DNA from: Planctomycetota bacterium
GTDB lineage: Bacteria; Planctomycetota; Phycisphaerae; Phycisphaerales; Phycisphaeraceae
Direction: 5' to 3'
DNA: 64,000 bases
NCBI GenBank assembly: GCA_016350165.1
Contig: CP066225.1
Span: 620,001 to 684,000 of the forward strand
How positions within the stretch are numbered: position 1 is the stretch's first letter; each line of letters opens with the position of its first letter. Under the pieces are notes generated by a model that was not told the origin of the DNA, ran no database searches, and worked only from the letters and a program-made list of their open reading frames with translations. Below, in pieces: positions 1-9,179 of the stretch. The position numbers were made by a program, and so were the translations under genes.

Positions 1-327
1 ACAGCAAAAAACGAACCCATGATCACAACCGAAGGTCAATCCTCAATCCGCACGCAACTCATCGAATGTGATTACTTCAAACTCGATCGCTTTATCGCAA
101 AAACTGATTTCACCGACAACATCAACGAATCAGAACCAGTCGTCTGGATGGTTCTTGAAGGCGAAGGTCACTTCAAATGTGACGCCTCACCTCACGTCGC
201 TTTTGAAAAAGGTCAAACACTCCTCCTCCCACCCGGTATGAGCAATTGCTCAGTCGAAATGACCGCAGGCACAACTTGGCTTGAAGTCACTTTCCCACAA
301 GCAGCCAAAGACAACCGCATCGCATAA
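1..327 (+). CDS. manA: Mannose-6-phosphate isomerase, C-terminal part (5' end outside window)
   Basis: The reading frame is open from the first base, so the gene begins upstream and only about 108 C-terminal residues are seen; the ATG at 19 is internal. The fragment reads as a compact beta-rich cupin: a WMVLEGEG strand-turn, a FEKGQTLLLPPG turn and a short final strand, matching the C-terminal domain of class I phosphomannose isomerases. That enzyme interconverts mannose-6-phosphate and fructose-6-phosphate in the cytoplasm. The catalytic metal-binding part lies outside the window, so the call rests on the tail only. The neighbouring convergent GH130 gene, also linked to mannose use, fits. 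Another sugar-phosphate cupin is possible. Confidence 0.7.
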   Translation, partial: TAKNEPMITTEGQSSIRTQLIECDYFKLDRFIAKTDFTDNINESEPVVWMVLEGEGHFKCDASPHVAFEKGQTLLLPPGMSNCSVEMTAGTTWLEVTFPQAAKDNRIA

Positions 328-350
328 TATCTAATCATCAATTAGACACT

Positions 351-380
351 AAAAAGGCTCACGTTTTTGTGAGCCTTTTT
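351..380. terminator. Bidirectional intrinsic terminator
   Basis: A perfect stem AAAAGGCTCAC / GTGAGCCTTTT with a short T-rich loop lies between the convergent manA and GH130 genes. It has A-runs on the left and T-runs on the right, so it can serve both strands. Confidence 0.85.
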
Positions 381-385
381 CATTA

Positions 386-1456
386 TCACACTGGCTTCAA
401 AGCATCAAACACATCACGTTTCTCAAACGCTGTCACCGCCGTATTCTCATCCGCTGCCCCATAATAAACATAAAACAAATCATCCCTTTCAACCACAGCC
501 GTCGGGAACACCACATTATCGACAAACCCCTTCGTCTCATATTCCTTTTTCGGCAGCATGATCGGCTCCATCGTCTGCATTATGATCTTCGTCGGATCAT
601 CCTCATCCAACACCAACACACCAGCTGTATACTTCCCAACTCCCTCTTCACCATGCGCCTTATCCGATCCATGATAAAACGTCATGTACCCCATCTTCGT
701 TAACACTGGAGGCGTCCCCCCACCAATACGATCCCTGTGCACACTTTTCGCCGCACCAAGCAACTGCTCATGTTGCCCCCAATGAATCAAATCATTCGAG
801 TACGCCATCCATATCTCAGGCCGTGAAAATCCCAACGAGGGCATTGGCCGATGCATCGCAGCAAACTGTCCATTCACTTTCTCCGGAAACAAAATCACAT
901 CCTTATTATCCGGCGGCAAAATAATCCCATGACGACTAAACGACTTAAAATCCTTCGTCGACATCAACCCCGTCGCAGCTCCATGAGGCGACACCGCAAC
1001 ATACGTCATGTAATACGTATCACCAATCCTCGTAATCCGCGGGTCCTCCAGCCCATAAACCTCATACTCACTCTCAGGACATATCGTCGCCACCTGTTTA
1101 TCAATCGTCTTCCCATCCTTCGACAAAAACACCCTTAAATGCGAGATAAATCGCAACCGAATCAGACCACTACTATTCATCTGATAGAGCCTTGGATCAG
1201 ACAGATCAACATCCTTCTTATCCAACCAATCCACCGCCATTCCATCGCCACCCTCATACACAAACCGAGGCGACGCAAACGCATCATCACGCTTATCCAA
1301 CAACTCCTCCACTACCCTCGCCACAATATAAGTATCACCACTCTCCTCATGCTGCACAACACCCGGATTAAACGCACCCACAACACGCATCCCTTCATGC
1401 GCAGGCCTCAAATCACTCGGCCTCAACATACACTCACTAAACACTCGCTTTAGCAT
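386..1456 (-). CDS. GH130 family glycosidase / beta-1,4-mannoside phosphorylase-like
   Basis: This 356-residue protein has the layout of a five-bladed GH130 beta-propeller: GAFNPGV near residue 27, the YGLEDPRIT motif followed by GDTYYMTYV, KDVILFPEK, an MHRP motif and a late GFVDNVVFPT blade. GH130 enzymes mostly phosphorolyse beta-mannosides, releasing mannose-1-phosphate, and some members are hydrolases. No signal peptide is visible, so it should act in the cytoplasm. The start is supported by an AAGGGGA ribosome site about 6 bases upstream of ATG. The neighbouring manA suggests a role in mannan or mannosyl-glycan breakdown (inference). Substrate and phosphorylase versus hydrolase action cannot be settled here. 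Confidence 0.85.
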   Translation of the reverse strand: MLKRVFSECMLRPSDLRPAHEGMRVVGAFNPGVVQHEESGDTYIVARVVEELLDKRDDAFASPRFVYEGGDGMAVDWLDKKDVDLSDPRLYQMNSSGLIRLRFISHLRVFLSKDGKTIDKQVATICPESEYEVYGLEDPRITRIGDTYYMTYVAVSPHGAATGLMSTKDFKSFSRHGIILPPDNKDVILFPEKVNGQFAAMHRPMPSLGFSRPEIWMAYSNDLIHWGQHEQLLGAAKSVHRDRIGGGTPPVLTKMGYMTFYHGSDKAHGEEGVGKYTAGVLVLDEDDPTKIIMQTMEPIMLPKKEYETKGFVDNVVFPTAVVERDDLFYVYYGAADENTAVTAFEKRDVFDALKPV

Positions 1457-1574
1457 CGATGTTCCCCTTATGCTTCTCTTCTAATGCTATCGACCATCAT
1501 CCCGCACCCATACACCATTCTCCACTTAGGAAAATCATAGTGCCCTCCCCCTCCCATTTTTCTCACCTTCCAAT

Positions 1575-1608
1575 AAAAAAACCGCCAGCCTTACGACTAG
1601 CGGTTTTG
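1575..1608 (-). terminator. Intrinsic terminator of the dipeptidase gene
   Basis: Inverted arms AACCGC and GCGGTT bracket a loop. On the minus strand the stem is followed by a run of T (AAAAAAA on the plus strand), just after the dipeptidase stop codon. Confidence 0.75.
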
Positions 1609-1629
1609 TTCATTCAATCATTATCTGAA

Positions 1630-2730
1630 TTAGCCCGGCAGATACTTCATCCAGAACCGTGACCAGTTCTTATGGAAGAACTTCTCAATATCACCATCCT
1701 TAAACCCGCGCCCGGACAACACGTCCGCAAACTTCTGCAAATCACGGTACGTATCAACCTCAGTCGGAATCCAATCCGCACCAAAGCCGCCATCCATATC
1801 AGTACCAAAACCAACATGGTCCGTATTCCCAGCCAGATCACAAACCCTCACCACATGATCAGCTAACTCATTGATAGACACATCATGCGGAATCACGCGA
1901 TCAAATTGACCACGAATCATCGACACACAAAGTACCGCACCAATCACACCATCCCTCTCAATAATCGTCTTGAACTGTGCATCCGTCATCTGTCTCGACG
2001 AATCCGCAATCTCACGACAATTCGTGTGCGTCGCAATCAAAGGCCCCTTATACGTATCAACCGCCTGCGCAAAACTTTCATCCGCGATATGCGATAAATC
2101 CAACACAATCCCAAGCCGATCCATTTCCTTCAACAACTCAAAACCCAACTCCGTCAAAGGCCCATCAGGTTCCTTTGCCGTCGTTGTACCACAACCAAAA
2201 CGCGAATGACCAAAGTGAGCAAGCGAGATACAACGCAACCCTTGGTCATACCAAAGCTTCGTCTGCTCAACACTATAAATCGGGTCCGCACCCTCCATCA
2301 TCACAATCAAACCAATCGGCAAGTGATCCGCAACCGGATCATCCGATTCTTCCCACAACTCTATATGAGCCTCAAGCTCAGCCTTGTTCGAAATAATACG
2401 AACCTCACCCAGCTCTTCCATCAGCTTATAGTAAGCAACCTGCGACTGACCAATCGAGTGCGCCATCGTCGGACACGGATAATCAGCATCCTCCCTCAAG
2501 ATCGTTCTGTTAGGATCACAGCCCGGCTTACAACGAATAAAAATCGTCGTCACAGCAACCGCTGTACCCGCCGCCCTAAGCTCCGGAAACGACAATGTAC
2601 AAGTACCGCGTTCCGATGGATTATCCTTGCTCTCCCGCCCTCTGATCTCCTTCACACTTAAACGCTGATCACGTTCATACACAAGCGCCTGCATCGCCAA
2701 ATCCAAGTGGCCATCAAAAAGTAAATGCAT
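1630..2730 (-). CDS. Membrane dipeptidase-like metallopeptidase, family M19
   Basis: A 366-residue protein matching the renal dipeptidase family (M19), TIM-barrel enzymes with a two-zinc site that cleave dipeptides. Visible metal-site motifs are DGHLD at residues 6-10 (His8, Asp10), MMEGADP (bridging Glu), the LSHI and ATHTNCR histidines, and GFGTDMDGGFG near the C terminus. There is no signal peptide or lipobox, so despite the family name it is probably cytoplasmic. Length is normal for bacterial members. The next gene upstream on the same strand is separated by only about 40 bases, so co-transcription is likely. Some M19 members act on D-amino-acid dipeptides or lactones; the substrate cannot be read from sequence. 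Confidence 0.88.
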   Translation of the reverse strand: MHLLFDGHLDLAMQALVYERDQRLSVKEIRGRESKDNPSERGTCTLSFPELRAAGTAVAVTTIFIRCKPGCDPNRTILREDADYPCPTMAHSIGQSQVAYYKLMEELGEVRIISNKAELEAHIELWEESDDPVADHLPIGLIVMMEGADPIYSVEQTKLWYDQGLRCISLAHFGHSRFGCGTTTAKEPDGPLTELGFELLKEMDRLGIVLDLSHIADESFAQAVDTYKGPLIATHTNCREIADSSRQMTDAQFKTIIERDGVIGAVLCVSMIRGQFDRVIPHDVSINELADHVVRVCDLAGNTDHVGFGTDMDGGFGADWIPTEVDTYRDLQKFADVLSGRGFKDGDIEKFFHKNWSRFWMKYLPG

Positions 2731-2771
2731 TTATATTACCTTGCTTAACTTCGTATCTAATTTCCAGTGCA

Positions 2772-3131
2772 TCATAAAGTCACACCAAAACGCTTCAGCG
2801 TCACCAACATCCCCAAATAGCATACAAACAACACGCACGTAGCTAAACCCAGCGCAGGCAAAAAACTCATTTTCTTCAAAAACCAAGGCAAAACCAAAAA
2901 GAACGGCAACGACGGCAGCACATACCAAAACACATCAAACGACAACCTCCCCACTGCATCCTTATCCTTCGTGTCAACATACAACCACACCATCGCCATA
3001 TACGACACCAACGGCAGCGACGCTAACAACGCCCCAATCCAAGTCACCCTTTTCGAAATCTCCGCAATCAAAACCACCAGCGCAGCCGTCACCAAAAACT
3101 TCACAATTTCCTGTCCGCCATATCCCAGCAT
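2772..3131 (-). CDS. Small DUF3147-like integral membrane protein
   Basis: A hydrophobic protein of about 119 residues with four predicted membrane segments and the core IAEISKRVTWIGALLASLPL, typical of the DUF3147 family of unknown function. I chose the ATG at 3131 because a GAGGGGG stretch lies upstream and the N terminus (MLGYGGQEIVKFL) then lines up with the family. A GTG at 3182, directly abutting the stop of the esterase gene, would add 17 residues and is the alternative. It sits between the esterase and dipeptidase genes on the same strand with short gaps, so an operon is likely. No catalytic motif is visible. Confidence 0.75.
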   Translation of the reverse strand: MLGYGGQEIVKFLVTAALVVLIAEISKRVTWIGALLASLPLVSYMAMVWLYVDTKDKDAVGRLSFDVFWYVLPSLPFFLVLPWFLKKMSFLPALGLATCVLFVCYLGMLVTLKRFGVTL

Positions 3132-3182
3132 CGCAGGCTCCCATTCCCCCTCTTCAAGACCACTTAAGATCCATCGCTTCAC

Positions 3183-3983
3183 TTACTTCAAATGACGCTC
3201 CAAAAACTTCATCGCCAAATCAAACCACTTCCCAATACTTTCATCTCCCTCCGCCAGCCCCAATCCATGTCGCCCCTCTTCAAACACGTGCATTTCCACC
3301 GCCACGCCCTTCTCACAACACGCCTCCCCAAACATCATCGCATTCTTCACATTCACCGACCCATCCGTCATCGTGTGCCAAACAAACCCCGCAGGCCCAT
3401 CCTCTCTCACCCTCAAATGCGTACTGATCGCCGCCCTCGCCGCTTCACTCGCTCCCTCACCCAACAACTCCTTGCAAGAACTTCCATGTGACGACTCGCC
3501 CACCATATCAATCACTGCATAACACAACACCCCCGCGTCAGGCCTCGCACACACATCCTTCAAATCATCTTCTTCATTCGTGCACTCATCCCACATCGTC
3601 ATCATCATCGACGCCAGATGACCACCCGCGGAAAAACCAAGCACCGCAACTTTCTCACTGCAAACACCATACTTTTCACCATCCACCTTAATCATACGCA
3701 TCGCTCTTTGCGCATCATTCAAAGGTTCAGGATGCCGCGTCGGCGAAACACGACACTTCAATACCGCCGCATCAAATCCATACTCATTCGCAGCTTTCGC
3801 AACATCCACCCCCTCATGATCCGCATGCCGCACATAACCGCCGCCCGGGAAAATCAGCACCGTCGCATTCAAACCATTCTTCTTCTCAGCAGGATAAAAC
3901 GACAAACTCGGCAGCGCATCTATCGCCTGATTAGCCCATACCGTCACCCGTTCCGTTTTATTTTGCGCAGCAGATATTTCCAT
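3183..3983 (-). CDS. Alpha/beta-hydrolase esterase (BD-FAE / acetylxylan esterase-like)
   Basis: An alpha/beta-hydrolase of about 267 residues. From the ATG at 3983 it shows an oxyanion-hole motif FPGGGY (residues 45-50), the nucleophile elbow GFSAGGH with Ser118, and a late RHGLG that supplies the catalytic histidine. This pattern is typical of small carbohydrate esterases that remove acetyl or feruloyl groups from plant polysaccharides, and of related lipases. No signal peptide is seen. Upstream in-frame starts exist at 3992, 4010 and 4013 (TTG), none with a strong ribosome site, so the N terminus is uncertain by up to 10 residues. A TATAAT lies within this ambiguous region and might be a promoter element. 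The stop codon abuts the DUF3147 gene. Confidence 0.8.
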   Translation of the reverse strand: MEISAAQNKTERVTVWANQAIDALPSLSFYPAEKKNGLNATVLIFPGGGYVRHADHEGVDVAKAANEYGFDAAVLKCRVSPTRHPEPLNDAQRAMRMIKVDGEKYGVCSEKVAVLGFSAGGHLASMMMTMWDECTNEEDDLKDVCARPDAGVLCYAVIDMVGESSHGSSCKELLGEGASEAARAAISTHLRVREDGPAGFVWHTMTDGSVNVKNAMMFGEACCEKGVAVEMHVFEEGRHGLGLAEGDESIGKWFDLAMKFLERHLK

Positions 3984-4034
3984 GCAACGCATTATACCCG
4001 CCACACGCATCAACTAAACACAATCTTCATTCAC

Positions 4035-4691
4035 TTACTTCCTGCGCAACATCAACAACCCACCCAACGACAGCATCGCCAAAACGCCAGGCTCAGGAAT
4101 TGCTACAAAATTAGGTATATAAATCCCAAAAAACTGTTCCTCATCATCACCACCAACAGGCAATCCGCCTGATGCATACCGAAACACAATCGCCAAATTC
4201 CCATCCTCGCCCGGCTCAGGTAACGACGCACCATCTATCCCATACTCAGGCTTATAGTCATAACCGAACACAAACGTTGCATCATTATTCGGCGCAGCAT
4301 TCGTCAAAAAATCATACTCAACCTCATAACCCCATTCCGGGCCTGGCCAAGAAACCTCCGTTGCATACGGCGAATACATCGTCCCATTCATATAGTTATA
4401 AGATGCACCCGTCCACACAGGCTTATTAAACGGCTTATGAATCACCTGCCACATATTCATTACATGCAACAACACCACCTTCGCGTGACCCTGCGATGAA
4501 CTCACCGTATACCGCACCCTCCGCTTCGCGGTATCCACACTCGTCATCGTTGTCACACTGATCGATTCACCCGATGCAGCATCCGCCCCAAATTGCTCAT
4601 CCGTACTCCACGTATAAACCGCACCCTCCGCATAATTCATACCCAAAACCATCACCCCAATCATCATCACAACTAACAGGCGCATAGACAT
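4035..4691 (-). CDS. PEP-CTERM sorting domain protein
   Basis: A secreted protein of 218 residues. An N-terminal signal peptide (roughly residues 1-23) is followed by a beta-rich, aromatic body without a recognised domain. The C-terminal tag is complete: the PEP motif in AIPEPG, a hydrophobic helix, and a basic LRRK end. In bacteria with exosortase systems such tags are cut and the protein is anchored or released at the surface. No exosortase gene lies in this window. The start has a good ribosome site (TGAGGAAAGATC-ATG). Function beyond surface sorting is unknown. Confidence 0.85.
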   Translation of the reverse strand: MSMRLLVVMMIGVMVLGMNYAEGAVYTWSTDEQFGADAASGESISVTTMTSVDTAKRRVRYTVSSSQGHAKVVLLHVMNMWQVIHKPFNKPVWTGASYNYMNGTMYSPYATEVSWPGPEWGYEVEYDFLTNAAPNNDATFVFGYDYKPEYGIDGASLPEPGEDGNLAIVFRYASGGLPVGGDDEEQFFGIYIPNFVAIPEPGVLAMLSLGGLLMLRRK

Positions 4692-4857
4692 GATCTTTCC
4701 TCAAATTCAATTCCAAGACATGATTCATCATGATTAAATCATCAAACCTTCTATGCTACATCATCTCCGGTGAATCCAATTCAAGGGAATACCATACTTT
4801 TCAAAATACTTTTTGTCTCTTGTTTTGCAGCCTATTTCTACCTCAACAGTTCATGTC

Positions 4858-4892
4858 ATAAAAAAACCGCCACGATTCATCGCAGCGGTCCT
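4858..4892 (-). terminator. Intrinsic terminator of miaB
   Basis: Read on the minus strand, ACCGC..CGATG and CGT.GCGGT arms form a stem with a small loop followed by seven T, about 55 bases after the miaB stop codon. Confidence 0.8.
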
Positions 4893-4947
4893 TCAATTTC
4901 ATTTCACATTTTCAGCGTCTAAATCATCGGCTAATTCAGTAGAAAAA

Positions 4948-6555
4948 CTACTCGCTGACCTTCGCAGCTTCCGTCAACTTACCAAACAGCGTCAGCGGGG
5001 CAGCCTTATCAATCTCAACATCAACCGTCTGCCCGATTAGTTCAGATGAACCATCAAAACAAACAATCAAATCGCCCGCCGTACGACCAGCCAGCTGCGT
5101 AAACTCAACTTCAGTTTCCGATGCTTCCCAACCCAGCGTCACACTTGGATCAGCCGTATTCCCCTGCGCCTTCTTCGTCTTCGTCGAAACGCTCTCAACA
5201 AACACAGGCACAGTCTTACCCACATAACCATCGTGGATCTCTTGACTGATCTCAGCCTGAATCGCAAGCAATTCATTATTACGACGCTTCTTCGTTTCAT
5301 TCGAGATATCATCTTCAAACCTTGTAATCGCAACCGTATCAGGTCGAGGCGAATACTTGAAGATAAACGAATTCTTAAACTTACAATACCGCAGCAACTC
5401 CGCGGTTTCCTTCTGATCTTCTTCAGTCTCAGTCGGGAACCCGACAATGATATCCGTCGCCAACTCCGCGTCAGGCAAATACTCACGCACACGATCAATC
5501 AAATCTTTAAACTCTTCAACCGTGTAACCACGGTTCATCAACTTCAAGACCCGATTCGATCCTGATTGCACCGGCAAGTGCAGATAACGACAAATACGCG
5601 GACGATCCTTAATCACCTGCAAAATGTCATTACCGAAATCACGAGGCAACGATGTAATAAAACGCAATCTCTCAAGGTTCGGCAAATCATCATGAATCCG
5701 CGCCAACAAATCAGCAAACGAAACAACCCCATCACTAAAGATAGGCGACGCGCCACCCGTCCCGCGATTCGGCGAAAGAATCTGACCAACCTGCGGCTGA
5801 TGCACGCCTTCAATCGTCACCGTCGAATTCAAATCGTAGTGATAATGGTTCACCGTCTGACCGAGCAGCGTAATCTCACGCACGCCCTGCTCTACAAGCT
5901 TCTTACACTCTTCAAAAATATGATCCGGATGACGGTGCACCTCGCGACCACGTGTGTTCGGCACAACACAGTACGTACAGAACTTGTTACAGCCACGTGT
6001 AATCCGCACATACGCAGCACCATCATGATTGCTCGCACTAAACGAACGTGATAAATCCAGATTCTCAAGATTATCCGCTGCTGCCGAATAGGTCGCTGAC
6101 CGACGATGTGTATTGCCCTGCAATGCAACGTGTGCATTTCGCACGCCACCACGATCATCGATGTGCGTTTTCATCGTGTTATCGATGAGCATCGGTACCT
6201 GATCCAACTCGCCCGGGCCACATAAAAGGTCTACCTGTGGGTGTTTACGAACCATATCTTTCCCGTCACGCTCCGCCATGCAGCCGAGAATGCCCAGAAT
6301 TACATGTGGGTTTTTCTCTTTGTGACTTTTTAGTTCTCCGACACGGGACCAGACCTTGTTTTCTGCGTGCTCACGCACGGAACAGGTGTTGTAGAGGATC
6401 ACGTCAGCGACTTCCCAGTCGTCAACGAATCGGTAGCCCATTGCTTCGAGTTGACCTTGCACCAGATCGGAGTCGAGGACGTTCATCTGGCAACCAAAGG
6501 TTTTGAGGTAGACGGTCTTAGTACTTGTATTTTCAGACGTTATGTTCATGGTCAT
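4948..6555 (-). CDS. miaB: tRNA-2-methylthio-N6-dimethylallyladenosine synthase MiaB
   Basis: This radical-SAM methylthiotransferase modifies position 37 of tRNAs that read UNN codons. Visible are the N-terminal UPF0004 domain with KTFGCQMNVLDSD, NTCSVREHAENK and LGCMAER cysteines, the radical-SAM cluster motif RGCNKFCTYCVVP, the GFPTETEEDQ motif and a C-terminal TRAM domain. From the ATG at 6555 (a second at 6549) it has about 535 residues, longer than the usual 440-470. The surplus comes from a polar linker before the radical-SAM motif and a second insert ahead of the FADLLARI segment. It is the last gene before a convergent spacer and carries its own terminator. Confidence 0.95.
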   Translation of the reverse strand: MTMNITSENTSTKTVYLKTFGCQMNVLDSDLVQGQLEAMGYRFVDDWEVADVILYNTCSVREHAENKVWSRVGELKSHKEKNPHVILGILGCMAERDGKDMVRKHPQVDLLCGPGELDQVPMLIDNTMKTHIDDRGGVRNAHVALQGNTHRRSATYSAAADNLENLDLSRSFSASNHDGAAYVRITRGCNKFCTYCVVPNTRGREVHRHPDHIFEECKKLVEQGVREITLLGQTVNHYHYDLNSTVTIEGVHQPQVGQILSPNRGTGGASPIFSDGVVSFADLLARIHDDLPNLERLRFITSLPRDFGNDILQVIKDRPRICRYLHLPVQSGSNRVLKLMNRGYTVEEFKDLIDRVREYLPDAELATDIIVGFPTETEEDQKETAELLRYCKFKNSFIFKYSPRPDTVAITRFEDDISNETKKRRNNELLAIQAEISQEIHDGYVGKTVPVFVESVSTKTKKAQGNTADPSVTLGWEASETEVEFTQLAGRTAGDLIVCFDGSSELIGQTVDVEIDKAAPLTLFGKLTEAAKVSE

Positions 6556-6838
6556 CGTGCTTGCTCGGGGTAACACAGGTGGGTACACAGGGGGATATCG
6601 TGTCGAGCCCAATATTGTAGCACAGAGCCCGGGAAGTTCGTAACTCCCATATCAAGCTGATTAATTGGATGAAATGCACTGCATCTCGAGTCGAAATGAG
6701 ACTGATTGCGAACGGAATATGTGGATGACTTACAACAATTGTTGATGCATGGATTTTGTTGATTTCGCGCAAGTCATGATGCTCATGAATGCTTGTCAGG
6801 TATGGAGTTGTGTAAGGCCCGAGAATATTGGCGGCGGC

Positions 6839-7417
6839 ATGGTCAGAAGGACGATAATTGACTTAACTATGCTCAGATTGCGCGCTATTAGTTTTGAACG
6901 CTTTGTATCCGCTATGCCGGGTTGGTTGTTCATGCTTGCCGCGATGGCGATTATTGGTGCGGTTTTGATCGTGCCACAATGGCTGAGCTGCCGGGAATTG
7001 GCATGGCGTGCGGAGGTAATGAAGGCGCAAACCCAGCGATTGGAAGATCTACACGGACGATATATTGCGTTTCTGGATGCTTTGAATAACGAGGATCTGG
7101 ATTTATATGAGCAGTTGGCGTTCAGCGAATTGCGGCTGAAACCTGAGGGAACTAATTTCGTAATGGTCCGTAATGGCTTAAGTTACGTGCCAATCTCATC
7201 GGGACACCGCGAAGGCAATTCGATTGAAAGGCAGCTGACGGTGTCGATGGATGTGGTGGGCGAAGAGGTTGAGCCGCTAGAACCGATCAATACGCGACTG
7301 GTGAGAATGACGACTAAAAAGAAGAGCCGCATCGTATTGCTGGTGATGGGCTTAGGCTGCTTGGTGCTTGGGCTGTGGCCTAGCGAGCATATCTATGACA
7401 ATGGCGACGAAGCGTAA
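6839..7417 (+). CDS. Hypothetical two-span membrane protein
   Basis: A protein of about 192 residues from the ATG at 6839. It has one membrane segment around residues 27-47, a short coiled-coil-like stretch (about 50-80), a soluble middle, and a second membrane segment around 163-181 with a short acidic tail. I recognise no family. The frame is open further upstream to 6749 and another ATG lies at 6869; none has a convincing ribosome site, so the start is a best guess. It is divergent from miaB and followed by a long repeat-bearing spacer. The membrane-coil-membrane layout would suit a scaffold or assembly factor, but nothing proves it. Confidence 0.6.
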   Translation: MVRRTIIDLTMLRLRAISFERFVSAMPGWLFMLAAMAIIGAVLIVPQWLSCRELAWRAEVMKAQTQRLEDLHGRYIAFLDALNNEDLDLYEQLAFSELRLKPEGTNFVMVRNGLSYVPISSGHREGNSIERQLTVSMDVVGEEVEPLEPINTRLVRMTTKKKSRIVLLVMGLGCLVLGLWPSEHIYDNGDEA

Positions 7418-7500
7418 AACAGATGTCGCTGGGTCGCTGATTTTCCGCAATACTTCTGGCTGCGGTAGCACACAAAATTACCAAAAGTGAATGAAAAGCG

Positions 7501-7687
7501 GCGCGAAAACGCGCTTTTGTGCGCGCGCTTTTTGAATTTCACTGGTTTACCCGTACCCAAGAATTGCAAGAAATGAAGAGAAACGACCAAAGAATCGCGC
7601 GCTTTTGCAAGAAACGGGCAAAGAATCGAAAAGTTGTCATTTTAAAACAAAGGACTTACGAACGATGATGTGCTTTTGTGCGCGCGG
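7501..7687. repeat. GTGCGCGC-bounded intergenic repeat, copy A
   Basis: The 450-base gap 7418-7867 has no gene. It holds a GCGCGAAAACGCGC palindrome (7501-7514), then TTTTGTGCGCGCGC at 7516, a purine-rich interior with two near copies of AAACG..CAAAGAATCG, and a second TTTTGTGCGCGCG at about 7675. The same arrangement returns at 32.8 kb and, inverted, at 61.2 kb. The matching edges and similar A/G-rich interiors point to one repeat family. No transposase is present. The rest of the spacer shows nothing clear. Confidence 0.5.
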
Positions 7688-7867
7688 TATTTCCTCAAAT
7701 CCTCTTACACCTACTGAACTGACAATGGATGCATATGCTGTACGCAAGAATGTGATTCAGGTTTAAGTAATACAAATCAGATCTACAGCGCGCATGAAAA
7801 TTGAAGCTGACACGCATGTCGAATTGTACTGATGCCTAACTCTGTGTTAGACAGAAATGATTCAAAA

Positions 7868-8599
7868 TCAATCGCTTTGCACGATGCTGTTGGAGTAGGT
7901 TGAGAGGGTCGCATTGGAAGCGTTGTTATTACTGGATTTTGGTTCAAGTATTTTTGTGACAGGTTTCAGAGGTGGTCGCGGAATGGGAAGCAATTTGATG
8001 TACTGGACAGAACGATAGCTGTTACGCGCAATATCGCGAACACAGAATAGGATTTGCGCGCCTGCAAAAAGTGCGACCAATTCGAACATAACGAGTACTG
8101 ATGCTGCACCAAGAATGAGAAGTAGTTGCGGGAAGGTTAGGCCGAGGATATTACTGCCAATGGCGGTAAGGTATGAGAAACCGACAAAAATGCCGAGAAT
8201 TGAGACGGCATAGAGTGCGAGTGAGATGTAACCGAGGAACATGCAGGTTGTGCCAAGAGTTTTGATAGCATGGTATGCAGGAATGTTCTCAACTTCAGCC
8301 TGCGCTTTGGCGAGTTCATCAAGTTTGGCTTGTTGACGTTTATCTTCCTGCTCTTGTTCTTTGCGTTTAATGAGTTCTTGAGCTTCGGCTTCTTTTTGTT
8401 GTTTTTGAATAGTTGCTTCAGCTTTTTCACGGACGCCTGGGACGAAGACATAGTGGCGACATTTGGGGCACGTATCGGTTTGGCCAGCATCGTCGAGTGG
8501 CGAGATAAGCTCGGTGAGGCAACGCGGGCATTGATAGATGACGTTTGTTTTGCCGAGGATTGATTTTGAGACTTTGTACTGAGCCGTGAGATTATCCAT
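7868..8599 (-). CDS. Zinc-ribbon, coiled-coil, two-span membrane protein
   Basis: A 243-residue protein. Residues 20-50 form a zinc ribbon (Cys24, Cys27, Cys44, Cys47). Next comes a charged coiled coil rich in Lys, Glu and Gln (about 58-105), then two long hydrophobic segments (about 115-185) and a Ser/Asn-rich tail. The ATG at 8599 is preferred over an upstream in-frame start because GTGGAGG lies 5 bases before it. No enzyme motif is visible. The ribbon-then-membrane layout resembles the array at 47.7-53.3 kb, though without clear sequence match outside the ribbon. Function unknown. Confidence 0.75.
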   Translation of the reverse strand: MDNLTAQYKVSKSILGKTNVIYQCPRCLTELISPLDDAGQTDTCPKCRHYVFVPGVREKAEATIQKQQKEAEAQELIKRKEQEQEDKRQQAKLDELAKAQAEVENIPAYHAIKTLGTTCMFLGYISLALYAVSILGIFVGFSYLTAIGSNILGLTFPQLLLILGAASVLVMFELVALFAGAQILFCVRDIARNSYRSVQYIKLLPIPRPPLKPVTKILEPKSSNNNASNATLSTYSNSIVQSD

Positions 8600-8828
8600 G
8601 ATGCCTCCACGTGATAGTGGCATGAAAGCGGGGACGCGAGGATGGATGAAGTTCCAGCCGAACTGATAGGCATGGTGTTCAAAGCGACCAACCGCAATGA
8701 AATATGAAGCGAGGCACGAAAAAAGAAGCAATTCTGCCTTAGAAAAGGTCGGAGAATCAGGTTGATCGGTATGAATTTTGGGCATATGTACGCCAAACCC
8801 CTTAATGTAACAGTTTACATTCCAATAC

Positions 8829-8840
8829 TTGATCGATCAA
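8829..8840. promoter_or_regulatory. 12-base perfect palindrome upstream of two divergent genes
   Basis: TTGATCGATCAA is a perfect 12-base palindrome in the spacer between the zinc-ribbon gene and the sulfatase gene. It could be an operator; a chance palindrome cannot be excluded. Confidence 0.25.
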
Positions 8841-9027
8841 TCGTATTTTGCACTTTAATGACTGATATTCATCTTAAACAAGCATTTGCATGTAAGATCT
8901 TCCAATTCATTTCTATACTGTTTTTATAGCTTTATATTCATTAAAAGGCAGCTAATCAGAATCTTTTATGGATGAATTACCAAATAACGGACAAAAGACT
9001 TGATTAGGAGAAGAAGGGTTATTATTA

Positions 9028-9041
9028 TGTAATCGTTTTCA
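9028..9041 (+). promoter_or_regulatory. Possible LacI-family operator upstream of sulfatase
   Basis: TGTAATCGTTTTCA has the central CG and near-symmetrical arms (TGTAATC / TGAAAAC) typical of LacI-family operators. It lies about 140 bases before the sulfatase start, a sensible place for sugar-responsive control. Assigned from consensus only. Confidence 0.3.
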
Positions 9042-9179
9042 TGATTTAGCGGAAATTACACGCATCATCATTGTGGACTGGAAGATAGATTGTGAATCGC
9101 AGTGGCTGTTGGGTTTCGAGTGTTTGCTGCGAATTGAAGGGTTTGAGTAACGCATCATCTTATATTGGAGAGAGGATTC

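Noticed and set aside
851-1453. Open frames on the plus strand opposite the GH130 gene
   Set aside because: Arg/Thr/Ile-rich translations without motifs; they are shadows of the well-supported minus-strand gene.
7393-7590. Small minus-strand frames with KKRAHK in the repeat copies A and B
   Set aside because: The peptide likeness comes from the shared DNA box AAAA.CG.GCGCACAAA; starts and rest of the frames do not match.
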